Source: Pontibacter ruber
GTDB taxonomy: Bacteria; Bacteroidota; Bacteroidia; Cytophagales; Hymenobacteraceae
NCBI RefSeq assembly: GCF_023630205.1
Contig: NZ_JALPRR010000001.1
Coordinates: forward strand, 124,001-188,000
DNA length: 64,000 nucleotides
Direction of reading: 5' to 3'
Below, one piece after another: positions 1 through 9,990 of this stretch. Both the position numbers and the translations under genes were made by a program. A model generated the notes under the pieces. That model worked only from the letters and a program-made list of their open reading frames with translations, did no database searches and was not told where the DNA came from. Position 1 is the stretch's first letter, and each line of letters begins with the position of its first letter.

Positions 1-67
1 ATTACTGTAACTACTCCAATATTTCTAAACCTTTTGTATGGAAAAGATTTATTAGCCATTAATGATA

Positions 68-1894
68 CTATTCTAAGTCTTTCTCATACGGCAGGTTTGA
101 AGACTGCGTCTGAGAATATGGTACTGTCTGAGGGATGTAATCCTCTGCTGCACCTGGTTTGCTATAATCGTAAGGCCAACGGTAAACAGCAGGTATCTCA
201 CCTGGCCAGTTGCCGTGTCCGGGATTTACCGGCGTTGTCCACTCCAGCGTGTTGGAGTGCCATGGGTTAGCTGTAGCCCTTCGGCCTTTGAAGATGCTGT
301 AAATAAAGTTGAACAGGAAGACGAACTGTGCAGTAAAGCCCATGATAGCCGCTAAGCTGATAAAGGTGTTCATATCTGTAAACGTATTGAACGCCTCGAA
401 ACCTGTCCAGGAATAATATCTTCTTGGGAATCCGGCAATACCGATGTAGTGCATTGGCATGAACACCAGGTACGCAGACAGGAAGGTTAACCAGAAATGC
501 ACGTAACCCATCTTCTCGTCCATCATACGGCCGAACATCTTAGGGAACCAGTGGTAGATACCTGTGAACATACCGAAGAATGCTGCAGCACCCATTACAA
601 GGTGGAAGTGCGCAATCACGAAGTATGTGTCATGTAGCTGAATATCCAGTGCTGAGTTACCAAGGATAATACCTGTCAGACCGCCAGAGATAAACAGTGA
701 CACGAAGGCAATTGCAAACATCATCGATGTTGTGAAGCGAATATTACCTCTCCACAGTGTTGCAATCCAGTTAAATACTTTTACTGCAGATGGTACGGCA
801 ATGATCAACGTAAGGAACATGAACACAGATCCCAGGAACGGGTTCATACCTGTTACGAACATGTGGTGCGCCCATACAACGAATGACAACAGGGAGATAC
901 CCAACATTGAGCCAATCATAGCACGGTAACCGAAAATAGGCTTACGTGAATTTGTAGTGATTACTTCTGATACGATACCGAACGTTGGCAGAATCACGAT
1001 GTATACTTCCGGGTGACCCAGGAACCAGAACAAGTGCTGGAACAGGATCGGGCTACCACCTGTGTTAGAAAGCGCCTCACCGGCGATAAAGATATCAGAT
1101 AGGTAGAAGCTTGTACCGAAGCTACGGTCGAAGATCAGCAACAGGGCAGCTGAAAACAGCACCGGGAATGAAAGAAGACCAAGGATCGCTGTCAGGAAGA
1201 ACGCCCAGATGGTAAGCGGAAGCTTCGTCATGGACATGCCTTTTGTTCTCAGGTTGATCACAGTAGTGATATAGTTAACACCACCTAACAACTGAGATAC
1301 AATAAACAGCGCCATTGAGATCAGCCACATCGTCATACCTGTACCGGAACCTGAAATAGCTTGTGGTAAGGCACTCAGTGGCGGGTAAACTGTCCAACCA
1401 CCACCTGCAGGACCTGTTTCGATGAACAGGGAAGCAAACATTACAATGCTGGACAGGAAGAAGATCCAGAACGAAAGCATGTTCATGAAGCCGGATGCCA
1501 TATCACGGGCACCGATCTGCAGCGGAATAAGAAAGTTGGAGAAAGTACCGCTCAGACCAGCTGTAAGTACGAAGAATACCATGATGGTACCGTGCATGGT
1601 AACCAATGCCAGGTAAAACTCCGGATCAAGTTTACCGTTTTCAACCCACTTGCCCAGGATCGGCTCCAGGAAAGTGAAAGTTGCTTCTGGCCAACCTAAC
1701 TGCAGACGGAAAAGAATCGATAAAAAGCCACCTACAAAACCCCAGAAGATACCTGCAAACAGGAATTGCTTTGCAATTACTTTGTGGTCCTGGCTAAAGA
1801 TGTACTTCTCAAAAAAGTTTTGGTCATGATGATGATCATGCTCTTCATGAGCGTGATGTACATCCTTACTAATTGATATATCTGTAGTAGACAT
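68..1894 (-). CDS. ctaD: Cytochrome c oxidase subunit I (heme-copper oxidase, A1 type)
   Basis: Catalytic subunit of an aa3-type terminal oxidase that reduces oxygen to water at the heme a3-CuB centre and pumps protons across the inner membrane. The 608-residue protein has about a dozen membrane segments. The helix VI motif GHPEVY marks an A1-type oxidase with the D-channel glutamate and the cross-linked Tyr. The HDTYFVIAHFH segment carries the heme ligands, and an early TMHGTIM segment carries a low-spin heme ligand. The N-terminus is unusually His-rich (HHAHEEHDHHH), as are the ends of ActC and ActF in the same operon. Start ATG at 1894. It lies 19 bases after subunit II and is the last gene of the operon visible here; nothing recognisable follows in bases 1-67. 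The family assignment is secure. Confidence 0.97.
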   Translation of the reverse strand: MSTTDISISKDVHHAHEEHDHHHDQNFFEKYIFSQDHKVIAKQFLFAGIFWGFVGGFLSILFRLQLGWPEATFTFLEPILGKWVENGKLDPEFYLALVTMHGTIMVFFVLTAGLSGTFSNFLIPLQIGARDMASGFMNMLSFWIFFLSSIVMFASLFIETGPAGGGWTVYPPLSALPQAISGSGTGMTMWLISMALFIVSQLLGGVNYITTVINLRTKGMSMTKLPLTIWAFFLTAILGLLSFPVLFSAALLLIFDRSFGTSFYLSDIFIAGEALSNTGGSPILFQHLFWFLGHPEVYIVILPTFGIVSEVITTNSRKPIFGYRAMIGSMLGISLLSFVVWAHHMFVTGMNPFLGSVFMFLTLIIAVPSAVKVFNWIATLWRGNIRFTTSMMFAIAFVSLFISGGLTGIILGNSALDIQLHDTYFVIAHFHLVMGAAAFFGMFTGIYHWFPKMFGRMMDEKMGYVHFWLTFLSAYLVFMPMHYIGIAGFPRRYYSWTGFEAFNTFTDMNTFISLAAIMGFTAQFVFLFNFIYSIFKGRRATANPWHSNTLEWTTPVNPGHGNWPGEIPAVYRWPYDYSKPGAAEDYIPQTVPYSQTQSSNLPYEKDLE

Positions 1895-1913
1895 TGACGA
1901 AAATATTTAATTG

Positions 1914-2981
1914 CTACAACTCTGTTTTAACTTCTTCAGCCTTTTCCTCCTTCTTCTCTACAACAAGTTGCTTCTGAGAATCGGTTGAGAATTTTGCAAG
2001 AAGGTCTGGATTTTCCTGGATGAATGGCTTCTGAGTTGCAAGCCATGCTTCGTAATCCTCAGGCTCATCAACAACAAGTATAAAGCGCATTGCAAAGTGA
2101 CCGCGACCGCAAATCTCGGTACAGGCCAGCTCATACTTGAAGTCAGGGTTGCCTGTCTCATTCTGCATTTCAGCTGTTGTTTTAGTTGGAACGAACCAGA
2201 ACTTAGTAGGCATTCCAGGTACAGCATCCATCTTCAATCGGAAGTGAGGAAGGAATACGCTGTGGATAACGTCTCTTGAGCGGATCTTCAGCAACACTGG
2301 CTTGCCTTTTGGCACGTGGATCTCACGTGGCATGAAGTCATCCATTGAGTTTTTGTCACTGAAGTCAACACCAAACTCGTTTGTAGCGTCGATCAGCTTG
2401 TAATTGGCAGTTCCCAGTTTTCCGTCCGGACCAGGGTAGCGAACCATCCAGTTAAACTGCTTGCCCATTACTTCCACTACAACTGCGTCTTCTGGAGCTT
2501 CACTTGTAATCTTTGTCCATGTTTTCCAGCCAGCAAATACCAGCAGTGCCATCACAACGGCTGGAATCATTGTCCAAACAATTTCCAGTTTGTTGTTGTG
2601 TGGGTAATAGTAAGCGCGCTTGTCATCTTTATGCTGATACTTATAGGAGTAAAAGAACAGAAGAACCTGCGTGATCACGAAAACGATACCGATGATGATC
2701 ATCGTTGTCCAGAACAGGCTGTCTGTCCACTCGCCGTGAACAGAAGCCAGAGGCTGGTTCATGGTATCCCATGAGTCGGCAAAAGACCAGAAGAATGCGG
2801 CTCCACCACCAATTAGGAACAAAAGGAGAAGCGTTCCATTTACTCTGTTACTTGTCTTGGTCGTACCTATAGCACGCTTGGTAGATCCCCTGAAGATCGA
2901 TGCCAGCGTACCGATCCTGAATAACAGGAACAGTATGACCAGTAATAATATTACGGATAAAACTATAGCGAACGTAATCAT
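1914..2981 (-). CDS. ctaC: Cytochrome c oxidase subunit II (CuA protein)
   Basis: Electron-entry subunit of the aa3 oxidase, passing electrons from cytochrome c or directly from alternative complex III to subunit I. The 355-residue protein has an N-terminal hydrophobic segment, then two transmembrane helices (about residues 45-70 and 85-115), then a periplasmic cupredoxin domain. The binuclear CuA site is visible as CTEICGRGHFAM, with the upstream His in DVIHSVFLP. There is no C-terminal cytochrome c domain, so this is not a caa3-type fused subunit II; the heme c proteins are supplied by ActA and ActE. The C-terminal tail is rich in Lys and Glu. It sits 22 bases downstream of actF, so co-transcription with the act genes is very likely. 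Confidence 0.96.
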   Translation of the reverse strand: MITFAIVLSVILLLVILFLLFRIGTLASIFRGSTKRAIGTTKTSNRVNGTLLLLFLIGGGAAFFWSFADSWDTMNQPLASVHGEWTDSLFWTTMIIIGIVFVITQVLLFFYSYKYQHKDDKRAYYYPHNNKLEIVWTMIPAVVMALLVFAGWKTWTKITSEAPEDAVVVEVMGKQFNWMVRYPGPDGKLGTANYKLIDATNEFGVDFSDKNSMDDFMPREIHVPKGKPVLLKIRSRDVIHSVFLPHFRLKMDAVPGMPTKFWFVPTKTTAEMQNETGNPDFKYELACTEICGRGHFAMRFILVVDEPEDYEAWLATQKPFIQENPDLLAKFSTDSQKQLVVEKKEEKAEEVKTEL

Positions 2982-3003
2982 TATATAACGTTTTTAGTAT
3001 GAT

Positions 3004-4281
3004 CTAAACATGATGGTGAACACTCTCCTCCAGGAACGGATGGTTAACAGGCACAAGAGATGCTTTTGTAAGACCTTTCGTGAAAGTTAACAGGAATACT
3101 CCTAGGAATGTCAGCGCTGTACCGATTTCAATAAATCCGAAGCCTGCACCTGTACGCAGCGTACCTGGCATGATCATCAGGTAGAAGTCCAGCCAGTGAC
3201 CGAACAGGATAGCGATGGTTACGATCTTCAGCATGATCATTTGGCGCTTTGCATCTCTTGTCATCAAAACAAGGAAAGGGAACACAAAGTTTATGATCAG
3301 GTTGATAAAGAAGATAGGCATAAACTTACCCTCGTTACCGCCCAGTCTTTCCAGGAAGTAGATTGATTCTTCCGGAATGTTTGCATACCAGATCAGCATA
3401 AACTGAGAGAACCAGATGTATGTCCAGAAAATTGAGAAAGCGAACACAAACTTACCTAAATCGTGCAGGTGGTTTGAGTTAACCATTTTCAGATAACCGT
3501 TCTGCTTCAGGATGATTACTGTTAAAGTTGTAGCAGCTAAACCAGAGATGAACCAGCTTGCAAACACATACCAGCCAAACATGGTAGAGAACCAGTGTGT
3601 ATCAACTGATAATACCCAGTCCCAAGCTGAAAGTGATGAAGTTACGCCAAATACAACCAGGAACATGGCTGAAATGCGGATGCTCTTGTGGTAGTAGCTT
3701 GTTCCTCCATGCAGATCTTCATTGATGGAGTTTCTTCTCAGCCAGTTAAAGAACAGGATCCAAAGTACAAAGTATGCTACCATTCTGATCAGGAAGAACA
3801 CTGTATTCAGGAATGGAGCCTTACCTGCAATGATCGGATCGTAACGTGGATCGTTTACATCGTACAGGTACTCATGTGTCCAATGGAAAATGTCATGAGA
3901 ACCAAACAGGAATACAATCAGCATCACGGCACCTCCAAAAGGAAGATAATATCCTAATGCTTCCGGTACACGCTTAATAAGTACAGACCATCCAGCATAC
4001 GCTACATACTGTACTGCTACAAAGAACAAACCTGTGATGGCAATACCTGTAAAGTAAACATTGTTAAACCACAGGTTTACAAATAATCTTTTTGACCAAG
4101 ATACTGCTTCGTGGGCAGTAGCCGCAGCTTCACCATGCTCGCCAGCAGCAGCATGATGCTCTCCTCCCCCTCCTGCAGCCATGGCAATAATACCTACTAT
4201 AAGTAAAACAACACCTATAGCTATCATCAAGAAAAACTTGTTTGTTGTTTTTCTGGAAATGATGAGTCTTTCTTCTGTCAT
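3004..4281 (-). CDS. actF: Alternative complex III integral membrane subunit ActF (quinol:cytochrome c oxidoreductase)
   Basis: A 425-residue polytopic membrane protein with about ten hydrophobic helices, placed between actE and the oxidase subunits as in Bacteroidota act operons. In ACIII, ActF is the NrfD-like paralogue of ActC and is thought to take part in proton conduction and anchoring rather than being the main quinol site. A His/Ala-rich loop follows the first helix (GGGGEHHAAAGEHGEAAA), and the protein ends in VHHHV. Start ATG at 4281; the gap to actE is 29 bases. The assignment rests on size, topology and gene order. There is no motif specific enough to separate ActF from other NrfD-like proteins without the context. 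Confidence 0.9.
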   Translation of the reverse strand: MTEERLIISRKTTNKFFLMIAIGVVLLIVGIIAMAAGGGGEHHAAAGEHGEAAATAHEAVSWSKRLFVNLWFNNVYFTGIAITGLFFVAVQYVAYAGWSVLIKRVPEALGYYLPFGGAVMLIVFLFGSHDIFHWTHEYLYDVNDPRYDPIIAGKAPFLNTVFFLIRMVAYFVLWILFFNWLRRNSINEDLHGGTSYYHKSIRISAMFLVVFGVTSSLSAWDWVLSVDTHWFSTMFGWYVFASWFISGLAATTLTVIILKQNGYLKMVNSNHLHDLGKFVFAFSIFWTYIWFSQFMLIWYANIPEESIYFLERLGGNEGKFMPIFFINLIINFVFPFLVLMTRDAKRQMIMLKIVTIAILFGHWLDFYLMIMPGTLRTGAGFGFIEIGTALTFLGVFLLTFTKGLTKASLVPVNHPFLEESVHHHV

Positions 4282-4310
4282 TATCCTTTTAAATTACGCC
4301 TTAGACTTAG

Positions 4311-4973
4311 TTATTTTTGGGGAGCTCCGGTTTGTGGATTTTCTGTTCCTGGTTGTCCGGAAGCTTCTTGGGATGCCTCTCCTTCAGCTGGAGCAGGAGC
4401 ACTTGCTTGCCCTGTCTGAAGCTGCTGTACATACATCACGATTTTCCAACGTTCCTCTGGGTTCACCTGAGATCCGTGTGGCATCATACGGCCTCTGCCG
4501 TTTGTGATCACGTGGAATATATGTCCTTCAGGAAGCGTAGCCACACGACCTGAAGAATAAGAAGGCACACCTTTGAATTTTTGTCCAACTAAGCCCTGAC
4601 CATCGCCCTGTTCACCGTGGCATGGAGCGCAGAAGCGGGAATAAAGAACTTTACCTTCTGCCAGGTTGGCTTCATTTTTCGCCAGCGGGTTTTTTAACTC
4701 CACACCAGCTACTTCTGCTGTATCCTGAGACAGGTAAAGGTTATAGCCCATTTTGCCACGCGCCACCGTTCCTTTTGCCGGCTCACGCATGTTCATGCCT
4801 CCTGGGTTAAACTTGTTGTCTTTTACCTGCTTGTACGGTTCCAACGGAATTGACTCATACATATCAGGTGCGTACTCGAGTCCTGGATCCTGTTCGTTGC
4901 TACACGCTACCAGAACTGCAGCTGAGAAAAGTACGGCAGAGGCTTTTAATCCGATTGTTGCTATTCTTTTCAT
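4311..4973 (-). CDS. actE: Alternative complex III monoheme cytochrome c lipoprotein ActE
   Basis: A 220-residue lipoprotein cytochrome. The N-terminus is a lipoprotein signal peptide with a lipobox around VLVAC (Cys about residue 24). One heme-binding CAPCH motif is followed by a GEQGDGQG loop, and a Met-containing segment (GRGRMMPHGSQV) can supply the distal ligand. ActE is expected to receive electrons from the ActA hemes and to dock near the oxidase. The last 30 residues are low-complexity Ala/Gly/Gln/Glu. Its ATG overlaps the actD stop as TAATG (positions 4971-4975), suggesting translational coupling. Confidence 0.93.
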   Translation of the reverse strand: MKRIATIGLKASAVLFSAAVLVACSNEQDPGLEYAPDMYESIPLEPYKQVKDNKFNPGGMNMREPAKGTVARGKMGYNLYLSQDTAEVAGVELKNPLAKNEANLAEGKVLYSRFCAPCHGEQGDGQGLVGQKFKGVPSYSSGRVATLPEGHIFHVITNGRGRMMPHGSQVNPEERWKIVMYVQQLQTGQASAPAPAEGEASQEASGQPGTENPQTGAPQK

Positions 4974-5497
4974 TATTTGATTACCTCCTTCTGATTAACT
5001 TCGATAGCACCGTTAGAGCGTAGCAGGCCTGTTAAAGCAGAAAGATCTGTTACTCCTTCTTTTACCTCGATAGCCATTACAAACTTGTCATCTGTAGAAC
5101 GCTTGTCGAAAACATTCACCTTTATGCTTGGTCTCAGACGTGATACAATAAAGAATGTGATCACCATACCGAAGGCAGCACAAAGTACTGTTAACTCGAA
5201 TGTAACCGGAATGAAAGCCGGTAAAGCGATGTGTGGCTTACCACCAATGATCATTGGCCAGTCAAAGCCCAACATCCAGATTTGCATCCACAGCGCGAAA
5301 GATGTTCCGAACAATCCGCAGAAGAACGCCACGATTGGCAGTCTAGAGCGCTTGATACCTAATACATCATCGATACCGTGTACAGGATATGGGGAAAATA
5401 CGTCATATATGTTTGTACCGGCAGCCCGGACGTTCTCGATGGCCTGCAGCAGGACATCTTCATCATCGTAGATACCTAGAACGAATTTTTTAGTCAT
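4973..5497 (-). CDS. actD: Alternative complex III subunit ActD (DUF3341 membrane protein)
   Basis: A 174-residue protein with a soluble N-terminal part of about 55 residues and two transmembrane helices (about residues 57-80 and 95-125), the pattern of DUF3341/ActD. It is a structural membrane subunit of ACIII with no known cofactor. Its start overlaps the end of actC by 8 bases and its stop overlaps the actE start by one base, so actC-D-E are translationally linked. Identification rests on length, topology and its place between the NrfD-like subunit and the monoheme cytochrome. Confidence 0.93.
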   Translation of the reverse strand: MTKKFVLGIYDDEDVLLQAIENVRAAGTNIYDVFSPYPVHGIDDVLGIKRSRLPIVAFFCGLFGTSFALWMQIWMLGFDWPMIIGGKPHIALPAFIPVTFELTVLCAAFGMVITFFIVSRLRPSIKVNVFDKRSTDDKFVMAIEVKEGVTDLSALTGLLRSNGAIEVNQKEVIK

Positions 5498-6920
5498 TGC
5501 TATGATGTGTATTAGTAGTGCTCAGTTCCTTTTCAGTGCCATGCATGGTAGCATGTTTGTGGTGGTGTACACCAGAAGAAGATTTCAAGATTGCCTTCAC
5601 TTCGGCCATGTTCACAACCGGGAAGAATTTAGCGAACAGCAGGAACAAGGTGAAGAAAAGACCGATTGTACCTACATAAACGCCGATGTCTATGATAGTT
5701 GGAGAGAACATTGCCCAGGAAGATGGCAGGTAATCTCTGTGAAGGGAGGTAACAATGATTACGAAACGCTCGAACCACATACCAATGTTCACGAAGATCG
5801 AGATGATGAAGGTTGCAGTCAGGCTTCTTCTGATCTTTCTGAACCAGAAAAGCTGTGGTGTAATTACGTTACAAGTCATCATTGACCAGTAAGCCCACCA
5901 GTAAGGACCTGTAGCACGGTTGATGAACGCGTACTGCTCATACTCTACCTGTGAGTACCAGGCGATGAAGAACTCAGTAATATAAGCCACACCCACAATT
6001 GAGCCTGTCAGGATGATTACTTTGTTCATCGACTCCACGTGCTCCAGTGTGATGTAATCTTCCAGTTTGAACGTTTTGCGGGTAATGATCATCAGAGTCA
6101 ATACCATTGCAAAACCTGAGAAGATCGCACCTGCCACAAAGTATGGAGGGAAGATAGTCGTGTGCCAGCCTGGGATTACAGACGTTGCAAAGTCCATGGA
6201 TACGATCGTGTGTACCGAAAGTACCAGTGGTGTAGCAAGACCTGCCAGGATCAGGGATACTGTTTCGTAACGGGACCATGCTTTAGCAGAACCAGTCCAG
6301 TTGAACGACAGAGCAGCGTATACTCTTCTTGCAATCGGGCCTGTGGCGCGGTCACGGATGGTAGCAAAGTCAGGAATCAGACCGATGTACCAGAAAACCA
6401 GCGAAACTGAGAAATAAGTTGAGATCGCGAACACGTCCCAAAGGAGCGGTGAGTTAAAGTTAACCCAAAGCGAACCAAATGTGTTTGGAAGTGGAAGTAC
6501 CCAGTAAGCTAACCAGGGACGTCCCATGTGCAATACAGGGAACATCGCGGCGCAGATTACGGCGAAGATCGTCATCGCTTCCGCTGCGCGGTTAATGGAA
6601 GTTCTCCACTTCTGACGGAACAGCAAGAGGATCGCTGAGATCAGCGTACCGGCGTGACCGATACCTACCCACCACACGAAGTTGGTGATGTCCCATGCCC
6701 AACCTACTGTTCTGTTAAGGCCCCACTCCCCTATACCGAACCACAGGGTACGGTATACTGAGTAGATAAAAATAGCTAAACCAACCAGAGCCACAGCAAG
6801 GGCAGCGGCCCAACGTGCGTTGGGCTTTGCCTCCACCTGTCTGCAGACATCTTCGGTGATGTCGTGGTATGTTTTCCCCCCGGTTACAAGAGGCTCTCTT
6901 ATCGGAGATACATGCTGCAT
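5490..6920 (-). CDS. actC: Alternative complex III NrfD-like quinol-oxidising subunit ActC
   Basis: A 476-residue polytopic protein of the NrfD/PsrC family with about ten helices. In ACIII this subunit carries the quinol-binding site next to the iron-sulfur arm of ActB. Early helices include [21 protein letters not shown], followed by an [10 protein letters not shown] segment typical of the family. The cytoplasmic C-terminus is His-rich. Start ATG at 6920, 20 bases after actB. The 3' end overlaps actD by 8 bases. Confidence 0.94.
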   Translation of the reverse strand: MQHVSPIREPLVTGGKTYHDITEDVCRQVEAKPNARWAAALAVALVGLAIFIYSVYRTLWFGIGEWGLNRTVGWAWDITNFVWWVGIGHAGTLISAILLLFRQKWRTSINRAAEAMTIFAVICAAMFPVLHMGRPWLAYWVLPLPNTFGSLWVNFNSPLLWDVFAISTYFSVSLVFWYIGLIPDFATIRDRATGPIARRVYAALSFNWTGSAKAWSRYETVSLILAGLATPLVLSVHTIVSMDFATSVIPGWHTTIFPPYFVAGAIFSGFAMVLTLMIITRKTFKLEDYITLEHVESMNKVIILTGSIVGVAYITEFFIAWYSQVEYEQYAFINRATGPYWWAYWSMMTCNVITPQLFWFRKIRRSLTATFIISIFVNIGMWFERFVIIVTSLHRDYLPSSWAMFSPTIIDIGVYVGTIGLFFTLFLLFAKFFPVVNMAEVKAILKSSSGVHHHKHATMHGTEKELSTTNTHHSND

Positions 6921-6940
6921 AACGCTATCGATATTTAATT

Positions 6941-9900
6941 TTAAGCTAAGTTTCTAATTTTAGTCAGGTACGTTACGTTTGGCTGCGTGTTTATTTCTTC
7001 CAGTACATGGAAGGCACGTTCACCTTGCTCACGAACCAATATCTGAGATATACGGCTCTCCGGATCAAGCATATCACCGAATACGATGGCGTCTGTTGGG
7101 CAAGACTGGGCACAGGCCGTAACGATTTCTCCGTCTTTCGGTCTTCTGTTCTCACGTTTTGCTTCCAGTTTACCAAGCTGCACACGCTGAACGCAGAAAG
7201 AGCACTTCTCCATCACACCTCTTGAGCGTACGGTTACATCCGGGTTCAACACCATCTTGCCAAGATCGTTGTTCATGTTGTAGTCGAACTTGTCGTTGTT
7301 GGCGTAGGCGAACCAGTTGAAGCGACGCACTTTGTAAGGGCAGTTGTTTGCGCAATAGCGGGTACCTACGCAACGGTTGTACACCATCTGGTTGATACCT
7401 TCTGAACTGTGCATGGTAGCAGCTACCGGGCAAACTGTTTCACATGGAGCGTGGTTACAGTGCTGGCACAGCATTGGCTGGAAGATCACAGAAGGGTTTT
7501 CAGCCGGATCTTCCATTGTCTGGTAATCTCCTTCTTCGTGCTCTACAGCGCTGTAGTATCTGTCGATACGCAGCCAGTGCATGTCACGACGGTTGATTAC
7601 CTCTGCTTTACCAACCACAGGAACGTTGTTCTCGATATGGCAGCTCAGTGTACAAGCACCGCAACCAATACAGGAGTTAAGGTCGATAACCATACCCCAG
7701 TGGTGATTCTTGTACTCGTAATCTTCCCAAAGAGAGATTGTAGCAGGCTTAACAGGACCATCATGGGTTGTCAAGCGAACGTACTCTGTTACTTCTTTAG
7801 GATTCTCTTTATACTTAGCTAATGTGTTCTCCTGCACAACCAGACGATCCATGATCGTGTGGTGCGTCTGCATTTGCGCAATCGGAGAAATAGCGTCTGT
7901 TTTTTCTATTTTAACAGGGCTGCTGAAGATCACACTGTTGTTTGCTACCGTAGCGATCGGGAATGCATTGGCACCCAAACCTTTCACTACTGGCATAGAA
8001 TCCAGCTCGCGACCGTAACCCATGGCAATGCTTACAGTACCCTGCGCCTGGCCTGGCTGAACCAGCACCGGAAGCTCAATGGTTTTGCCATTTGCCGTAG
8101 TTACTTTCACTACTGTATCCTGTGTAAGCCCCATCTCCTCTGCCATTTTGCGTGGCATGGCTACATAGTTACCCCATGTTGCTTTAGAGATTGGGTCACC
8201 CATTTCCTGTAACCATGGGTTATTCGCTTCATAACCAGGTCCGATCTGGATCTTTTCATACAGCACCGCCTCGATACCGGAAGCAGCACGTCTACCGCTC
8301 AATGAGCTTGCAGCAGCAGCAGCAGTCAGGGTGTTTGCAGCAGCTGGATTTGTTTTCAACAGGCTAGTGCCGTTTTCCAACACACCATCGTGAACTGCTT
8401 TCTCCCAGAACTTATTGAAATCGCCAGTGGCAATTTTTCTCCAGTTATTGCGGATGTAATCGTAGAATGTTGTTTTGCTACCGCTCCAGGTCAGAAGGCT
8501 GTCCTGCATCTGACGGGTAGTGAAGATTGGGCTGATTACCGGCTGCGCAAGGCTCAGGAAGCCTCTCTGCGGCTCGTAATCATTCCAGGACTCCAGGTAG
8601 TTGTTGTCTGGCGTCACGTAATCAACCAAAGCAGCAGTCTCATCTACGCGCTCGGCAAACGACACTTTAAGACCTACTTTCTTCAGGCCGCTAACCACTT
8701 TGTCAGCAAGCGGATGATCGTAAGCAGGGTTCGCGTTGTAGAAGAACACAGCACCAACTGTACCAGCGTTCATCTCGTTGATCAGGCGAATCATCTGCGC
8801 ATCGTTACCCTGCTTTACAAAGTATGGTGCCGCTGCATTGATGGTAGCGCCTTCTGCACCCAGTGCCTGGTTGATAGCAGTTACCAGCGTCTGTACTGCC
8901 GGATCGTTAGATCCAGACACGACAAGGGCTTTGCCTTTATTTGCATTCAGGTCTTTTACAACAGCGGCGAAAGCCTTCTTATCGAAGTTAGCCGGCGCGC
9001 TGCCACCCTGACCTGTTATGCTGTTATAAAGAGCTGTTACAACAGCTGCTTCTTCGGATGGCTTGATAGGCACACGCACGTCGGCGTTTGCACCTGTCAG
9101 TGAAAGCATGGTCTCGAACTGGTAGTGACGAGACATTTCTTTCTTATCCGGATTTACTTTTCTGTTTTTGATGTACTGCTTCGCAAATGGAGTTGGTGCG
9201 ATCCATGACCCAAGGAAGTCAGCATTGATACCAACAATGATGTTGGCTTTGCTGAAGTCGTAGCCAGGAACAACACCACCGTTTGCACCTAACAGCGCAG
9301 AAGCAGAGTTTGCATCGTATACTACGTGCTCGAAATTACCGAAACGGCCACCGAACTCATCGATCAGTTGCTTTGTAGACGGGCTGATTACGGTAGAAGA
9401 AACGATCGCAACTTTGCCGTTGATACCGTTCAGCTTCGATGTGATCTCACGGTCTACCTGCTCCCACTTCGCTTCTTTGCCTTTGATAAGCGGTGTACGC
9501 AGTCTGTTGTTGTCGTACACATTCAGAACAGAAGCCTGTGCTCTTGGGCTTGTTCCAAGTGGAGTTACACCTGAGCTCGGGTTTGGCTCAATCTTGATCG
9601 GACGACCTTCACGTGTCTTAACAAGAATGCTGTTATAGTCGCCGTGAGAGAAGTAAGTAGAAGCATACCAGTTAGCTACACCTGGCTCTACATCTACTGG
9701 CTTGTTCAGGTAAGGGATTGCTTTTCTTACTGGCGCTTCGCAAGATGCCAGTGTTGCAGCCGCCAAACCAAATCCAAGAAGCTTCAGGAAGTCTCTTCTC
9801 GGTGCGGTAACCTCAGAAGACTGGCTTTCACCTTGGGTTTCATTTAACGGAAGGAACTCTGGAAACTCGTTATGAGCATGCTTAGCGAACTCAGGAGTGT

Positions 9901-9946
9901 TTTCTAACTCCTCAATTCCTCTCCAGTACTTTATTCTGTCTTGCAT
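6941..9946 (-). CDS. actB: Alternative complex III molybdopterin-oxidoreductase-like iron-sulfur subunit ActB
   Basis: A 1001-residue fused subunit. Residues from about 49 form a twin-arginine signal ([17 protein letters not shown]) ending in a lipobox-like LASC, so export as a folded and perhaps lipid-anchored protein is likely. The middle (about 60-740) resembles the molybdopterin oxidoreductase fold, which in ACIII is known to lack the cofactor. The C-terminal part (about 755-980) is a ferredoxin-like domain with four Cys clusters: [35 protein letters not shown] and CSFC...CAQSC. It moves electrons from ActC-bound quinol to the ActA hemes. The gene is 44 bases after actA. Confidence 0.95.
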   Translation of the reverse strand: MQDRIKYWRGIEELENTPEFAKHAHNEFPEFLPLNETQGESQSSEVTAPRRDFLKLLGFGLAAATLASCEAPVRKAIPYLNKPVDVEPGVANWYASTYFSHGDYNSILVKTREGRPIKIEPNPSSGVTPLGTSPRAQASVLNVYDNNRLRTPLIKGKEAKWEQVDREITSKLNGINGKVAIVSSTVISPSTKQLIDEFGGRFGNFEHVVYDANSASALLGANGGVVPGYDFSKANIIVGINADFLGSWIAPTPFAKQYIKNRKVNPDKKEMSRHYQFETMLSLTGANADVRVPIKPSEEAAVVTALYNSITGQGGSAPANFDKKAFAAVVKDLNANKGKALVVSGSNDPAVQTLVTAINQALGAEGATINAAAPYFVKQGNDAQMIRLINEMNAGTVGAVFFYNANPAYDHPLADKVVSGLKKVGLKVSFAERVDETAALVDYVTPDNNYLESWNDYEPQRGFLSLAQPVISPIFTTRQMQDSLLTWSGSKTTFYDYIRNNWRKIATGDFNKFWEKAVHDGVLENGTSLLKTNPAAANTLTAAAAASSLSGRRAASGIEAVLYEKIQIGPGYEANNPWLQEMGDPISKATWGNYVAMPRKMAEEMGLTQDTVVKVTTANGKTIELPVLVQPGQAQGTVSIAMGYGRELDSMPVVKGLGANAFPIATVANNSVIFSSPVKIEKTDAISPIAQMQTHHTIMDRLVVQENTLAKYKENPKEVTEYVRLTTHDGPVKPATISLWEDYEYKNHHWGMVIDLNSCIGCGACTLSCHIENNVPVVGKAEVINRRDMHWLRIDRYYSAVEHEEGDYQTMEDPAENPSVIFQPMLCQHCNHAPCETVCPVAATMHSSEGINQMVYNRCVGTRYCANNCPYKVRRFNWFAYANNDKFDYNMNNDLGKMVLNPDVTVRSRGVMEKCSFCVQRVQLGKLEAKRENRRPKDGEIVTACAQSCPTDAIVFGDMLDPESRISQILVREQGERAFHVLEEINTQPNVTYLTKIRNLA

Positions 9947-9990
9947 ATTATATCTAGAAAACTCGAATACTTAACTAAAATAGATATTGA